Assembly: GCF_030651625.1 (NCBI RefSeq)
Contig: NZ_JAUSCF010000039.1
Span: 285,162-349,161, forward strand
Direction of reading: 5' to 3'
Length of the DNA: 64,000 nucleotides
DNA from: Hydrogenophaga sp.
Lineage (GTDB): Bacteria > Pseudomonadota > Gammaproteobacteria > Burkholderiales > Burkholderiaceae_C
Part shown: piece after piece, positions 49,951 through 60,761 of the stretch
How positions within the stretch are numbered: position 1 is the stretch's first letter
Layout: each line of letters opens with the position of its first letter
Position numbers and translations under genes: made by a program
Notes under the pieces: model-generated
The model's database searches: none
Told to the model about the DNA's origin: nothing
What the model saw: only the letters and a program-made list of their open reading frames with translations

Positions 49951-50601
49951 TCAATATGCGACCGGGGCCGGGTCCAGTGAGCGCCAAATATACCAAGTCG
50001 CCACGCTGCAGAAGGGTGCCCAGTTGGCCGCCACTTCGCGTATCTCGCTGCGGCTGACCGGCTCTCCAGAAAAATAGCAGCGGCTGATGCCATTTTGCAG
50101 ACCCACGTCATCCAGTGGCAACACATTGGGGCGCATCAGATGAAAGATCAGGAACATCTCGGCCGTCCAGCGACCAATTCCGCGGATCGCCACCAGTTCG
50201 GCAATGATGGCGTCGTCGTCCATGTCGGCCCAGGCGTTCACGTGGACCTGGTTGTTGGCAAAGTGAAGCGCGAGGTCGACCAGGTATTCCACCTTGCGGG
50301 CGGACAGCCCCGCAGCGCGCATGTCATCCACCTTGAGCTTGAGCACCTGCGCTGGCACCATCTTTTTGGGCAGTGCCTCAAACCGGTCCCAGACCGACTG
50401 AGCAGCCTTCACGGAAATCTGCTGTCCCACGATGCTGCGCGCCAGCGTCACGAAAGCATCGCCGCGCGACTGCAGGCACACGCCTCCGTGCTGGGGAATG
50501 AGCTTCTTCATCACCCGGTCGCGCTTCATCAGGTGCCGACACGCATCAGCCCAGTACCCAGGCGCTTCGTGCAGCGGCGCCAGCACGGTCACCGGCGTCA
50601 T
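49951..50601 (-). CDS. DNA-3-methyladenine glycosylase II family (HhH-GPD) base-excision enzyme
   Basis: The 216 residues contain SIVGQQISVKAAQSVWDRF and the helix-hairpin-helix LVAIRGIGRWTAEMFLIF. The catalytic aspartate is in LPLDDVGLQ. It removes alkylated bases from DNA. Its length matches the short AlkA-like form lacking the N-terminal domain. The ATG shares a base with the cysS stop (TGATG). Confidence 0.93.
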   Translation of the reverse strand: MTPVTVLAPLHEAPGYWADACRHLMKRDRVMKKLIPQHGGVCLQSRGDAFVTLARSIVGQQISVKAAQSVWDRFEALPKKMVPAQVLKLKVDDMRAAGLSARKVEYLVDLALHFANNQVHVNAWADMDDDAIIAELVAIRGIGRWTAEMFLIFHLMRPNVLPLDDVGLQNGISRCYFSGEPVSRSEIREVAANWAPFCSVATWYIWRSLDPAPVAY

Positions 50602-51998
50602 CAGGACCGCTCCCAGGTGGTGCCGGCAGGGCCGTCCTTGAGCACAATTCCCTGCGCTGCCAGTTCCTGGCGTATGCGGTCGGCTTCTGCGAAGTTCCTG
50701 GCTTGCTTGGCGGCGGCTCGCTGATCGATGAGGGATTGGATGTCAGCATCCAGAGGCCCCACGGGGGAGCTGCCAATGCCTGCCTGCAGGTAGCGCGCAG
50801 GATCGGCCTGCAGCAAGCCCAGAACGCCACCCAGCGCACAAAGCAGGCTCGCGTTGGCGCTGTCCTTGCTGCGATTGACTTCAGTCGCCAGTTCAAACAG
50901 GACGGCCACCGCCTCCGGCGTGCCGAAATCTTCGTCCATGGCCGCTTTGAACCGCTGGGCATGCGGCTGCTGCCAGTCAATGGCTTCCACCGGGCGCTTT
51001 TCAAAAGGCACAAGGCTGAGGGCGGTGTACAGGCGCTTGAGCGACGCACGCGCATCGTCCAGGTGCACATCGCTGTAGTTCAGGGCGCTGCGGTAGTGGG
51101 CACGCAGAATGAAGAAGCGCACCGTTTCCGGGTCGTACTTGGCCAGGACTTCGCGAATGGTGAAGAAATTGCCCAGACTCTTGGACATCTTCTCGTTGTC
51201 CACCCGCACGAAGCCGTTGTGCACCCAGAACCGTGCCAGCGGCTTGCCTGTGGCACCCTCGCTCTGCGCGATTTCGTTTTCGTGGTGTGGAAACTGCAGA
51301 TCGGCGCCGCCGCCATGGATGTCAAAGGTCTCGCCGAGCGTTGCGCAGCTCATCGCCGAACACTCGATGTGCCAGCCGGGTCGTCCCTGGCCGAACGGAC
51401 CGTCCCACCTGGCTTCTGCGGGTTCGTCGGGTTTGGCCGATTTCCACAAAACGAAATCCAGTGGGTCTTCCTTGTCCTGGGCAACAGCCACTCGCTCACC
51501 CGCGCGCAGATCGTCCAGCGACTTGCCCGACAGTTTGCCGTAGCCTTCAAACTTGCGCACCGAAAAATTCACATCCCCGTTGTCAGCCTGGTAGGCCAGG
51601 CCCTTGTCTTTCAATCGAGCGATCAGACTCAGCATCTGAGGAACGTAGTCGGTGGCACGAGGCTCCAGCGTGGGGGGCTCGATGCCCAGTGCACCAATGT
51701 CCTCGTGCATGGCTGACGTCATTTCGTCCGTCAGTGCGCGCAGCGAGATGCCCCGCTCCAGGGAGCGCCGGATGATCTTGTCATCAATGTCGGTGATGTT
51801 GCGAACGTAGGTGACCTTGTAGCCGCTCACCTTGAGCCAGCGCTGAACCACGTCGAAGGCCATCATCATCCGCGCGTGCCCCACGTGGCAGAGGTCGTAG
51901 ATGGTCATTCCGCAAACGTACATGCGCACATGCCCGGGGTCGATGGGCTGGAAATCTTCCAGCCGTCGCGATAGCGAGTTGTAGATTTTCAAAGTCAT
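50601..51998 (-). CDS. cysS: CysS, cysteinyl-tRNA synthetase
   Basis: This 465-residue class I synthetase has [19 protein letters not shown] (HIGH-type motif 38-41 and zinc-binding cysteine 29), WHIECSAMS and MSKSLGN near residue 271. It charges tRNA-Cys in the cytoplasm. It is divergent from the TPR-protein gene across a 257-bp intergenic region. Confidence 0.97.
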   Translation of the reverse strand: MTLKIYNSLSRRLEDFQPIDPGHVRMYVCGMTIYDLCHVGHARMMMAFDVVQRWLKVSGYKVTYVRNITDIDDKIIRRSLERGISLRALTDEMTSAMHEDIGALGIEPPTLEPRATDYVPQMLSLIARLKDKGLAYQADNGDVNFSVRKFEGYGKLSGKSLDDLRAGERVAVAQDKEDPLDFVLWKSAKPDEPAEARWDGPFGQGRPGWHIECSAMSCATLGETFDIHGGGADLQFPHHENEIAQSEGATGKPLARFWVHNGFVRVDNEKMSKSLGNFFTIREVLAKYDPETVRFFILRAHYRSALNYSDVHLDDARASLKRLYTALSLVPFEKRPVEAIDWQQPHAQRFKAAMDEDFGTPEAVAVLFELATEVNRSKDSANASLLCALGGVLGLLQADPARYLQAGIGSSPVGPLDADIQSLIDQRAAAKQARNFAEADRIRQELAAQGIVLKDGPAGTTWERS

Positions 51999-52255
51999 GG
52001 AGGGGAGAGAGGGGGCGCATCTGGCACGCCTGGCATTCGACCCGCTCGGTCATCGCCATGGCCTGAGTGTTGCGGCACCGCCTGGCCTCCAGCAATGACG
52101 CCGGGCGGTCAAGGGTCGATCACCGAACCCCCTCAGATACAATGCGCCAGTATAGCCAGCCCGGTGCGGAGTCAGTGTGCAACAGGGACCCGATGATCGT
52201 TGATCCAGGGTCCGTGGCACGTTCAGTTCAATCCCAGTCAGCCTCCCGAGGTCTC

Positions 52256-53314
52256 ATGTTCCATTCGACGAAATCACCGCTTTCCCAGAACCATGAGGCT
52301 GGCCTTGCCATCCACGGCGGCGTGCGCGCCAGTCTGCGCCAACTGGCCTTGATCGTGGCCATTTCGGCTGCGCTGGGCAGCACGACAGCGATGGCTCAGG
52401 CAGACCCGTACGCCGACGTCAACCGCCTGGTGCGTGCAGGCCAGCTGAACGAGGCCCTTGCCAAGACAGACCAATACCTGGCCACCAAGCCTGCCGACCC
52501 GCAGATGCGCTTCCTCAAAGGTGTCATCCTGACGGAAACCGGCAAGTCCAGCGAAGCCATTGCAGCTTTTCTCAGCCTGACCCAGGACTATCCCGAGCTG
52601 CCAGAGCCCTACAACAACCTGGCCGTTCTTTATGCAGGCCAGAGCCAGTTCGACAAGGCGCGTGCCGCACTTGAAATGGCGATCAGGACCAACCCGAGCT
52701 ACGCCACCGCGCACGAGAACCTGGGTGACGTGTACGCCAAACTGGCCAGCCAGGCCTACAGCAAAGCGCTTCAGCTCGATGCCGGCAACACGGGCGCAGC
52801 ACCCAAACTGAACCTGATCCGCAACCTGTTTTCTGTGGACGGCCGATCGGCCACAGCCGACAAGGTCGCTGCAGCACCCGCTTCGCCACCTGCCACCCAG
52901 GCCGCGCCCCCTGCCGTTGCTCCACCGCAACCACCTGCGGCCAGTGCATCTGCAGCCCCTGCTGCCGCTGGCACCGAACAGAACGCAGTGACCAGCGCCG
53001 TGCAGAACTGGGCGAAAGCCTGGTCCAGCAAGAGCATGCCGGACTACCTCGGCGCCTATGCGCCCAGCTTCACGCCGGCTGGCGGCCAGGCGCGCAGCGC
53101 CTGGGAAGCCGACCGGCGCGCGCGCATCGTCCCACGCCAGCGCATCAACGTTGAAGTGAGCGACCTTGATGTGGCGGTCGAAGGTGATCGCGCCACCGCC
53201 CGGTTCCGTCAGGTCTACACATCAGACACCCTCAACGTCACCAGCCTCAAGACCCTCGACATGGTCAAGAGCGGAAACCGATGGCTGATCGTCAAGGAAT
53301 CCACGGGATCTTGA
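52256..53314 (+). CDS. TPR-repeat periplasmic protein with C-terminal SnoaL/NTF2-like domain
   Basis: The 352 residues have a long basic N-region and a signal peptide (cleavage near AMAQ50). TPR repeats at about 55-190 include YNNLAVLYAGQSQFDKARAA. A Pro/Ala linker and a C-terminal domain (VQNWAKAWSSKSMPDYLGAY) related to stand-alone NTF2-like folds follow. The same C-terminal domain type occurs in the next gene, which starts in a TGATG overlap. It is likely an envelope protein acting with the L,D-transpeptidase. Confidence 0.82.
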   Translation: MFHSTKSPLSQNHEAGLAIHGGVRASLRQLALIVAISAALGSTTAMAQADPYADVNRLVRAGQLNEALAKTDQYLATKPADPQMRFLKGVILTETGKSSEAIAAFLSLTQDYPELPEPYNNLAVLYAGQSQFDKARAALEMAIRTNPSYATAHENLGDVYAKLASQAYSKALQLDAGNTGAAPKLNLIRNLFSVDGRSATADKVAAAPASPPATQAAPPAVAPPQPPAASASAAPAAAGTEQNAVTSAVQNWAKAWSSKSMPDYLGAYAPSFTPAGGQARSAWEADRRARIVPRQRINVEVSDLDVAVEGDRATARFRQVYTSDTLNVTSLKTLDMVKSGNRWLIVKESTGS

Positions 53315-54825
53315 TGGCCAGTTCGCGCTCATCGCAGGCGGGTCATGCCAGCCTGCAGTTGCCTGTGTCACCCGTCACAATGGCCACGGGCCCCAAAGGA
53401 CGCGGTGCCTTGGCAATGGTCTTTGGCGCGGTTTTTTTGCTGGGTCTCACATTCGTTCTGGGTCGGGGCGCAGGCTGGCCTGAGGGCGCATCACTTCTCA
53501 CGCGCACGGACTCCGAAGACGGTGGCGCCACCGCTCGAAGCAGCCTGGACGCCCTGCCCTCGTTCATCGAAAGCGCGCAGGCCAAGACAGCGGTCACCGC
53601 GCTCAGTGCCGCCTCCCCTCGCGGCAATGGACTCGCCCGCGTCGGCCTGGCCGACGAGGGCTTCCAGCAAGTCCTGCCGCTGCTGGGTGAAGCCGAAGCC
53701 AGACTGATCGACATTTATCAGCACATCGGTCAAGGCAAGCACAGGGAAGCCCTGCGCATGACGGAAAGTCTGGTGGCGGCGCACCCGAACTTTCAACTGG
53801 CCCAGTTGATCCTGGGCGACTTGCTCACGCTTCAGACCCACCCCGTGCGCCAACTGGGCAACGTGCCGGACACCACGGCCCTTGCTGCCCGCGAACAGCT
53901 TTCGGCCTTGCGCGAAGAATCCAGCCGCCGGCTGCGTGCGCTCACCGAGCGCCCCCCAGAGGGCAGCGTGCCAAGCCAGATCCTGACGCTTGCTCCGAGG
54001 AGCCGCCACGTGATTGCTGTTGACGCGTCCAGATCGCGTCTTTACCTGTTTGAAAACCTGACGCCAGTTGCTGCGGCGTCTGAGGAACCACCCGCGCCGC
54101 AACTGCGACTGATCGGCGACTTCTACATATCGGTGGGGCTTTCCGGAATAGAGAAAGTGGTTGAAGGCGACCAGCGCACACCGCTCGGGGTCTACTACAT
54201 CACAAGCAACCTCAACCCCGCCAACCTCCCAGACCTCTACGGTGCAGGTGCCCTGCCCATCAACTACCCCAATGCACTGGATCTTCGCCGCGGCAAGACC
54301 GGGCATGGCATCTGGTTGCACGGCACGCCACGGGCCCAGTTTGTGCGCGCGCCTCAAGCGTCTGACGGCTGCGTGGTCCTGTCCAACCCGGATCTCAAGC
54401 GCTTGCTGGAGACGGTTGCGATACGCACGACCCCTGTGATCATTGCCCAGGAACTGCAATGGGTGAAGCCGGATGCACCAGATCCGGATCGCGAGGCGTT
54501 CCACGCCACGCTGGAAGCATGGCGCGACGCTAAAAGCCTTGGCACGATGGATGGGCTGAAGGCCTACTACTCCGACCAGTTCCGTGGTGCGGGACGCAAT
54601 CCGGACCAATGGTGGTCACGTGTCGACATCGAACTCCGAAACAAGGGCGACCGTGCCGTTCAGCTCAAGGAGCTTTCCGTGCTTCGCTGGCGCGACAGTG
54701 ACGACACCATGGTGGTCACTTTCGGTGAGGTGGTGGAGGGTCAATCTCGCGGCGTGACCAAGCGCCAGTACTGGGGCTTGGAAAATGGCCACTGGAAGAT
54801 CTTTTTTGAAGGACAAGTTGGATGA
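53314..54825 (+). CDS. L,D-transpeptidase (YkuD) with membrane anchor
   Basis: The 503 residues have one membrane helix (about 30-50) and a helical region. The YkuD domain carries HGIWLHGTPRAQF and the catalytic SDGCVVL near residue 350. A C-terminal NTF2-like domain (about 390-503) ends the protein. It is expected to cross-link peptidoglycan or attach proteins to it. The start at 53314 overlaps the upstream stop by one base, and its stop overlaps the next start as ATGA. Confidence 0.9.
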   Translation: MASSRSSQAGHASLQLPVSPVTMATGPKGRGALAMVFGAVFLLGLTFVLGRGAGWPEGASLLTRTDSEDGGATARSSLDALPSFIESAQAKTAVTALSAASPRGNGLARVGLADEGFQQVLPLLGEAEARLIDIYQHIGQGKHREALRMTESLVAAHPNFQLAQLILGDLLTLQTHPVRQLGNVPDTTALAAREQLSALREESSRRLRALTERPPEGSVPSQILTLAPRSRHVIAVDASRSRLYLFENLTPVAAASEEPPAPQLRLIGDFYISVGLSGIEKVVEGDQRTPLGVYYITSNLNPANLPDLYGAGALPINYPNALDLRRGKTGHGIWLHGTPRAQFVRAPQASDGCVVLSNPDLKRLLETVAIRTTPVIIAQELQWVKPDAPDPDREAFHATLEAWRDAKSLGTMDGLKAYYSDQFRGAGRNPDQWWSRVDIELRNKGDRAVQLKELSVLRWRDSDDTMVVTFGEVVEGQSRGVTKRQYWGLENGHWKIFFEGQVG

Positions 54826-55412
54826 AATTCGCAATGCACCCTGCGCGCAGACTCCTGGTGGTTTCTGCCCTGCTCTCTCTGACCATGTTGCCCGCGATGG
54901 CCCAGGAGAAGTCCGCAGCACCCAAGGTCCGGCTGAACACCTCAATGGGTGATGTGGTGCTGGAGCTGTACCCCGACAAAGCCCCCAAGACGGTCGAAAA
55001 CTTCCTTCAGTACGTGCGCGACAAACACTACGACGGTACTGTTTTCCACCGCGTGATCGGCAACTTCATGATCCAGGGGGGCGGTTTCACTGCCGACCTG
55101 CAGCAAAAGCCCACCCGCTCCCCGGTGCCGCTGGAAGCCGGCAACGGGCTCAAGAACGACCGTGGCACCATCGCCATGGCGCGTACCGCCAACCCGAACT
55201 CCGCCACGGCGCAGTTTTTCGTCAACGTGGTCGACAACGCCGGACTGAACGCCCCCGCACCCGACGGCTATGGCTACACGGTCTTTGGCAAAGTGATCCA
55301 GGGCATGGACACGGTTGACAAGATCCGCAACGCCCCCGTCGGCAACCAGGGCGGGCACCAGAACGTGCCCAAGACCCCCATCACCATCACCCAAGCCACT
55401 CTGGAGAAATAA
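54822..55412 (+). CDS. Periplasmic cyclophilin-type peptidyl-prolyl isomerase
   Basis: The 196 residues have a signal peptide (cleavage near AMA28) and a cyclophilin domain with [29 protein letters not shown] and [16 protein letters not shown]. It catalyses cis-trans isomerisation of X-Pro bonds in exported proteins. It overlaps the transpeptidase gene and lies 2 bp before the cytoplasmic paralogue. Confidence 0.94.
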   Translation: MKFAMHPARRLLVVSALLSLTMLPAMAQEKSAAPKVRLNTSMGDVVLELYPDKAPKTVENFLQYVRDKHYDGTVFHRVIGNFMIQGGGFTADLQQKPTRSPVPLEAGNGLKNDRGTIAMARTANPNSATAQFFVNVVDNAGLNAPAPDGYGYTVFGKVIQGMDTVDKIRNAPVGNQGGHQNVPKTPITITQATLEK

Positions 55413-55414
55413 AC

Positions 55415-55921
55415 ATGGCCAACCCCCAAGTCGAACTGCACATCACCAACCATGGCGTCATCACCATTGAACTCGACGCCGAAAAAGCCCCTCTTTCTGC
55501 GGCCAACTTTCTGTCGTATGTGAACAAGGGCCACTACAACAACACCGTGTTTCACCGCGTGATTCCGGGCTTCATGGTGCAAGGTGGCGGCTTCGAGCCA
55601 GGCATGACGCAAAAACCCACCGACGCCCCGATCACCAACGAAGCCAACAATGGCCTGAAAAACGACACCTACACGTTGGCCATGGCCCGCACCAGCGACC
55701 CCCATTCGGCAACGGCCCAGTTCTTCATCAACGTCTCCAACAACGGCTTTCTGAACCACACGGCGCCCAGCGCCCAGGGATGGGGCTACGCCGTGTTTGG
55801 CAAAGTGGTTGGCGGTGCCGACATCGTCAAGAAGATCGAAGGCGTTCCCACGGGCCGCAAAGGCTTCCATGACGACGTACCCAACGACGACGTGGTGATC
55901 GAAAAGGCTGTGGCACTTTGA
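55415..55921 (+). CDS. ppiB: PpiB, cytoplasmic cyclophilin-type peptidyl-prolyl isomerase
   Basis: The 168 residues, without signal peptide, have [32 protein letters not shown] and [15 protein letters not shown]. It is the cytoplasmic counterpart of the preceding periplasmic enzyme and similar enough to suggest local duplication. Its stop overlaps the lpxH start. Confidence 0.95.
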   Translation: MANPQVELHITNHGVITIELDAEKAPLSAANFLSYVNKGHYNNTVFHRVIPGFMVQGGGFEPGMTQKPTDAPITNEANNGLKNDTYTLAMARTSDPHSATAQFFINVSNNGFLNHTAPSAQGWGYAVFGKVVGGADIVKKIEGVPTGRKGFHDDVPNDDVVIEKAVAL

Positions 55922-56766
55922 GTGCCCCGGGGCTACCTGCCCCGAGACCCATGCCCTTGCCCCCCACCGACCGTTTTGCCGAGTTGCGCGCTCCTGCGCA
56001 CTGGCAAACGGTCGATTTCATTTCCGATCTGCATTTGCAGGCGAGCGAACCGGCCACTTTCGATGCCTGGCGGCGCTACCTCGAACGACCGACCTCGGAA
56101 CGGGCCGACGCGCTTTTCATCCTGGGTGACCTGTTTGAGGTCTGGGTGGGTGACGACGTGCTGGCTCGATCGGGCACGCCTGACCATGATTTCTGGCTCA
56201 GTTGCACCAAAGTGCTTCACGCCCACGCCACACAGACACCGGTGTACTTCATGGTGGGCAATCGCGATTTTCTGCTCGGCCCGGTTGCCGCTCAGGCGTG
56301 CGGCATGCAGCTACTGAACGACCCCACCGTGCTGGAGTTTCTGGATCGGCGCTGGCTGTTGAGCCATGGTGATGCACTGTGTCTGGCCGACACCGACTAC
56401 ATGCGATTTCGGGAACAGGTGCGCCATCCACACTGGCAGCACGCCTTTCTGGAACGCCCGCTGGAAGAGCGCGAAGCGATCGCAAGGGAATTGCGGCAAC
56501 AAAGCGAAGCCCGCAAGCAAACCACTTCTGGTGACCCCCATCGCTGGGCCGATGTGGATCACCCTGCTGCGCAGCAGTGGTTGCTCCACGCGCAGGCACG
56601 CACACTCATTCACGGGCACACGCACCGGCCGGCCGAACACACGCTCGGCGAAGGTCTGCAGCGCGTGGTGCTGAGCGACTGGGAAGTTGGCGGACCATCG
56701 CCTCGCGCCGAGGTGTTGCGCATCGGCGCACAGGGCTTGCAGCGCCTGCCCATGGCCCAACGCTGA
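55918..56766 (+). CDS. lpxH: LpxH, UDP-2,3-diacylglucosamine diphosphatase
   Basis: This 282-residue calcineurin-like metallophosphatase has all the metal motifs: [28 protein letters not shown] and IHGHTHRP. It hydrolyses UDP-2,3-diacylglucosamine to lipid X in lipid A synthesis. A TTG start (55918) overlaps the ppiB stop. An ATG at 55951 is an alternative without a clear ribosome binding site. Confidence 0.93.
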   Translation: MSAPGLPAPRPMPLPPTDRFAELRAPAHWQTVDFISDLHLQASEPATFDAWRRYLERPTSERADALFILGDLFEVWVGDDVLARSGTPDHDFWLSCTKVLHAHATQTPVYFMVGNRDFLLGPVAAQACGMQLLNDPTVLEFLDRRWLLSHGDALCLADTDYMRFREQVRHPHWQHAFLERPLEEREAIARELRQQSEARKQTTSGDPHRWADVDHPAAQQWLLHAQARTLIHGHTHRPAEHTLGEGLQRVVLSDWEVGGPSPRAEVLRIGAQGLQRLPMAQR

Positions 56767-56794
56767 TCCACAACGGCCCGAGCCACACCCGCCG

Positions 56795-57652
56795 ATGTTC
56801 GACCTGATCCAAAGGTGGTTGCCCCGCCGCTGGCGCCGCCCGCCTTTGGTGCCGGATACGCTCTGGAACCGCGTGCTCACCACCTACCCTTTTCTGGGCG
56901 ATCTGGAAGCGACCGAGCAACAACGTCTGCGCTTGTTGTGCGCTCATTTTCTGAACGAAAAGGAGTTCTATCCAGGCAACGGACTCCAGCTGACCGACGC
57001 CATGGCGCTGGCCATTGCCGCGCAAGCCTGTCTGCCGTTGCTGCACATGCACGGCCCGTCTGGTCAGCCTGTGGCAGATCCGCTGCAGCTGCTGGACTGG
57101 TACGACGACTTCGTGGGCATCGTCGTGCAGCCCGGCGCCGTGGTAGCCCGAAGAAGGGTCGTCGATGGCGCTGGCGTGGTGCATCACTACAACGAGGTGC
57201 TTGCCGGTGAGGCCATGGACCGTGGGCCCATCATGCTCACCTGGGATTCGGTTGCCATGGCCGGCGAGGCCGCTGCGGGCGGCAGCAATCTGGTGATCCA
57301 CGAGTTTGTCCACAAGATGGACATGCGGGACATCGGGCTTGGCGACTCACCGGGTGGTGCGCCACCGCTGCCAGCCGGGTTCCTGGATACCCATTCCCGT
57401 GCGGCCGGCCAGCGCGTCTGGCGCCAGACCATGCAGAAAGCGTTTGAAGACTTTCGCGAAGCGGTGTCCATGTCAGAGCGGTTTGGCGTGGAGGCGCCCT
57501 GGCTGGATGCCTACGCAGCCACCAACCCTGCCGAGTTCTTCGCCGTCACCTGCGAAGCGTACTTTGTGAGCCGCCACCGGTTCGGCGAGGCGTTCCCGAC
57601 GCTCCTGTCTTTGTACGACGGCTTCTTCAGGCCCGGGCTAAAGGCCCGGTGA
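56795..57652 (+). CDS. mtfA: MtfA-family zinc peptidase
   Basis: The 285 residues have NLVIHEFVHKMDMRD with the HExxH zinc motif, and a downstream glutamate in NPAEFFAVTCEAYF. In E. coli MtfA cleaves the C-terminus of the Mlc repressor interaction network and affects glucose PTS control; the role here is not known. It starts 28 bp after lpxH and is the last gene of the plus-strand run. Confidence 0.88.
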   Translation: MFDLIQRWLPRRWRRPPLVPDTLWNRVLTTYPFLGDLEATEQQRLRLLCAHFLNEKEFYPGNGLQLTDAMALAIAAQACLPLLHMHGPSGQPVADPLQLLDWYDDFVGIVVQPGAVVARRRVVDGAGVVHHYNEVLAGEAMDRGPIMLTWDSVAMAGEAAAGGSNLVIHEFVHKMDMRDIGLGDSPGGAPPLPAGFLDTHSRAAGQRVWRQTMQKAFEDFREAVSMSERFGVEAPWLDAYAATNPAEFFAVTCEAYFVSRHRFGEAFPTLLSLYDGFFRPGLKAR

Positions 57653-57754
57653 AGGTCGTCCTGACGCCCGTGGCCACCTGAGGCGACCCGGAACCAGCCC
57701 AAGAGCCACGCCGGTAGCACCGGCACGGCATCCCGACGCCCTGGTCAGATCCCA

Positions 57755-60535
57755 TCAGCGCTTCAGCAAGACCTTCAACACATTCTGCAAACGCCGGGCT
57801 GCTGCGGCATCGAAGCTGGAGGCCAGCACCGATCCGACATCCTCGACCCAGGTTTCCGTGGGCGCGGCTGCGTGCTTGCGCGTGAGCAATTGCAGTTGAA
57901 GCATGCGTCGCTCGCCCAGGTGCTCGGCCGGTGTGGGCACCTCGGCGGCGATTTCCAGGCGAAGCAGCACTTCAGCCTTGAGCTTGCCCGAACTTTTTCC
58001 CAGCGCGGACAACCAGGCATTGCGGCTCGACGCATTCACGCGTGCACCCAACGCCTGCGCCGTCGGCATCTGCTCGGCATCGCGATGTTCCCAGGCCGTC
58101 ATCAACTGGGTCAACACCTCGCCATGGGCCTGGGCCGCCAACTTGCGCAAACTCGCCTGAGCGGCCTCGATGGCCTGACGCTGGGCACGGAAAGCCGCAT
58201 CGCCCAGGCGCGGACCGCGCGGCTCGCGCTCATCACGCCATGGCGACGCGCCAGGGCCTCGCCCACGAGCGTCCGCCCTGCCCATGCCTGGCCCGTCCCG
58301 GCGCCCATCGGATCGATCACCCCGACGACCGTCACGACCGGCAGGCTCTGCTTTCTTCATGCCGGGCCGGTCGTCGCCACGCACCGCCACCAGCTTCTTG
58401 GGGGGAGACGTCGGCACAGCCGGAGCGGGCTTTTCCTCGGTCACACTTCCTTGCTCAGGCTTATCGTTAAGCTGCTCTGCGGGCTTCTCCTCGGCTTGTT
58501 CCTCGACCTTGTCTCCAGAAGCTGCGTCCAAAGCCGCTGAATCGGCAGGAGGCTCCACAACGGCGGCATCTGCCTGCGCCGCCGGAGGTGGGTTTGGAGC
58601 TTGCGCCTTGCCAACGGCCGGCGCTGCGGCGGCTTGCCCTGCAAGCGCCAACTCCAGTGCCTGCATGGCTTCGCGAATTCGCTGGGCATCTCCGCTGGCG
58701 CTGGCGCCCTCCAGGGCGCGCGAAGCGTCGAGCACGCGTTGATCATGTGCGCTCAGCGCCGTGACTGCCTTTTCACGCTCACTGCTCTTGCGGGCAAATG
58801 CGTCGTCAATGGGTTGACGGAAGGCCTCCCAGAGTTTCTGTTCGTGCTTGCGCTCCAGGGGCACCGCATGCGCTTCGGCCTGCCACCGCTGTTGCAGCGC
58901 CTTGACGGCGTCGATACGCAATTGCGGTGCTGCACCCAGAGCAACGGCTTCGTCGATCAAGGCGCGGCGTCGCGCAGTGCTCTCGGTCTGTGCCGTTTCC
59001 AGTCGCGCGTGGGCCTGGTGCATGACGTCTTTCCATACCGGCTGCAGCTCGGCAAACGCCTTTTCACTGAGGTGGCCGGCTTCACGCCACCGCTCGGAGA
59101 ATCCGTGCAATTCACGAACCTGGGCTTTCCAGTCGGTGCTGGCCACATGCAGTTCGGTCCATGCCTTCAGTTCCTCGATGATGGCCAGGCGCTGGGCCTT
59201 GTGGGCCTCGGCCTGCTGGCGGACCTGAGCCAGCCAGGTCTCAACCACCTTGTGTGCTTCGGTGCACGCCTCGTCGAAGCGCTTCCACAGCGCATGGTTG
59301 GCCTGGCCACCCTGGTCCGTGGTTTTCCACTGATCGCGCAGGCTGCGCAGCGTCTCCTGCATCTTCCGACCACCCAGTCGCTGACCCTCTGGCGCCTGCA
59401 GAAGGGCCTCGGCCTTGGCCACCAGTTCTTCGCGCAACTGATCCGCCCGCCAGCGCTGCCACCCTTCGAGCTCACCCGCCTGCGACAGCGCCGCATGGGC
59501 CCGAGCCTCCAGTTCGGCACCTACGAGGCGTCCATGGTTCTTCAGCAAGCCACGCACATCGGCGGCCGCCTTGGGCGTGGCCTTGCCATGGCCTTCCGCG
59601 AGCTCCCGCTCCAGGACCGTCAGCGCCTTGTCGATCTCGGCGGCAGCACGGGCACGCTTCTCTTGGGCAGCCTGTGTGTTCTGGCTGCTCTTTTCGGTGG
59701 AGACAGATACGTCCTGCCCGCGAGCCTGCCGCAATTCATCTGCCCAGACCGGCACGGCGGGCAACGGCGCCTGCGGATCTGTCTCGGCCGCCACGGTCTG
59801 CGCCAGCGCCGCTGCAAACGCTTCCCAGACCAGTTGCAACTGATTTCTGGACGACTCCAGCATGGTGGGGAACTTGGGTTCGACACTAGACCACTGGGCA
59901 TCTTCCGTCAACCCGACTGCCTGCTGCTGCCAATGGCTCACGTCGGCACTGAGTGATGGTGCGCTGGACTGCGCCTCTTTCCATGGTTTGGTCGACAGCA
60001 CCTCGATGCGCTGGGCAATCAGAACCGCCGCTTCTCGCTCGACCTGCACACGGTGCTGCAAGTCCTCGATGGCCTTGACGCGCTCACCGAGCGCTTGCTT
60101 CAACCCTGACAGGGGCTCACGCGACAAGGGCGCGCCCGCCCTGGCCGCATCACGCTGCCAGGCCAGTGCATCGGCCAGATTGAGCCGGGTCTGCTCCAGC
60201 ATCGCCTGCGCCTTGGCGGCCCATTCCACGGCAATCTGCTCCTGGCTCTTCTGACGCTTGAGCTCGTCGAGCTTTTCCTTCAGTGGCTTGGACGCCCCCC
60301 GGTCACGGTGAGACAACTCCTTGAACACTTCGGACATCTGCTCCAGCGAGGGCGTGGTGGCAAGCCACTCGCGGATTTTTGCGGTGCGTTCGCCAGACGT
60401 GGGTGCAGAAAAGGCTCCCCCGGTCAGAGCGTCCAGTGGATGGGAGGCGGCGGCTTTGGACGGTGCAGGCGAGTTCACGGCGGATTCAGGGGTGTTGGAC
60501 TGGGGCGTGGATTTTCGCAGAGAGAAAAACGACAT
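57755..60535 (-). CDS. DUF349-domain coiled-coil protein
   Basis: The 926 residues have repeated DUF349 helical modules (for example LREELVAKAEALLQ with LRDQWKTTDQG, and WQAEAHAVPLERKHEQKLWEAFR). A Pro/Ala/Glu-rich low-complexity stretch (about 690-760), an Arg/Gly/Asp-rich segment and a final helical domain follow. No enzyme domain is present; the function is unknown, possibly scaffold or RNA/DNA binding. The start at 60535 (MSFFSLRKSTPQ) is preferred over 60619. A structured RNA candidate lies about 230 bases upstream. Confidence 0.85.
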   Translation of the reverse strand: MSFFSLRKSTPQSNTPESAVNSPAPSKAAASHPLDALTGGAFSAPTSGERTAKIREWLATTPSLEQMSEVFKELSHRDRGASKPLKEKLDELKRQKSQEQIAVEWAAKAQAMLEQTRLNLADALAWQRDAARAGAPLSREPLSGLKQALGERVKAIEDLQHRVQVEREAAVLIAQRIEVLSTKPWKEAQSSAPSLSADVSHWQQQAVGLTEDAQWSSVEPKFPTMLESSRNQLQLVWEAFAAALAQTVAAETDPQAPLPAVPVWADELRQARGQDVSVSTEKSSQNTQAAQEKRARAAAEIDKALTVLERELAEGHGKATPKAAADVRGLLKNHGRLVGAELEARAHAALSQAGELEGWQRWRADQLREELVAKAEALLQAPEGQRLGGRKMQETLRSLRDQWKTTDQGGQANHALWKRFDEACTEAHKVVETWLAQVRQQAEAHKAQRLAIIEELKAWTELHVASTDWKAQVRELHGFSERWREAGHLSEKAFAELQPVWKDVMHQAHARLETAQTESTARRRALIDEAVALGAAPQLRIDAVKALQQRWQAEAHAVPLERKHEQKLWEAFRQPIDDAFARKSSEREKAVTALSAHDQRVLDASRALEGASASGDAQRIREAMQALELALAGQAAAAPAVGKAQAPNPPPAAQADAAVVEPPADSAALDAASGDKVEEQAEEKPAEQLNDKPEQGSVTEEKPAPAVPTSPPKKLVAVRGDDRPGMKKAEPAGRDGRRGDRSDGRRDGPGMGRADARGRGPGASPWRDEREPRGPRLGDAAFRAQRQAIEAAQASLRKLAAQAHGEVLTQLMTAWEHRDAEQMPTAQALGARVNASSRNAWLSALGKSSGKLKAEVLLRLEIAAEVPTPAEHLGERRMLQLQLLTRKHAAAPTETWVEDVGSVLASSFDAAAARRLQNVLKVLLKR

Positions 60536-60761
60536 GGCGGGGTACGGATGATGTGCAGAGGATTCGCGTTGGCCATCAGAACACGGCCCGCAACCCGGTA
60601 TTGTCGCCGCTGTTCGCATACAGATCGCGTGCTGACCTGGCGCAGTGCAAGAGCGACTTGCCCAAACACATATATATAAGTGGCATTCGCTGCATCAGGC
60701 CATTTGTCGTGACGACGCAGAGACGTCTACGAATAGACGGGTGCGGCGTTCCCGGCTGCAC
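60536..60761. other. Leader region between the RNA candidate and the DUF349 gene
   Basis: No gene is supported. It contains an ACATATATATAAGT stretch near 60668-60681. It may be the 5' leader of the DUF349 mRNA or its separate promoter region. Confidence 0.4.
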
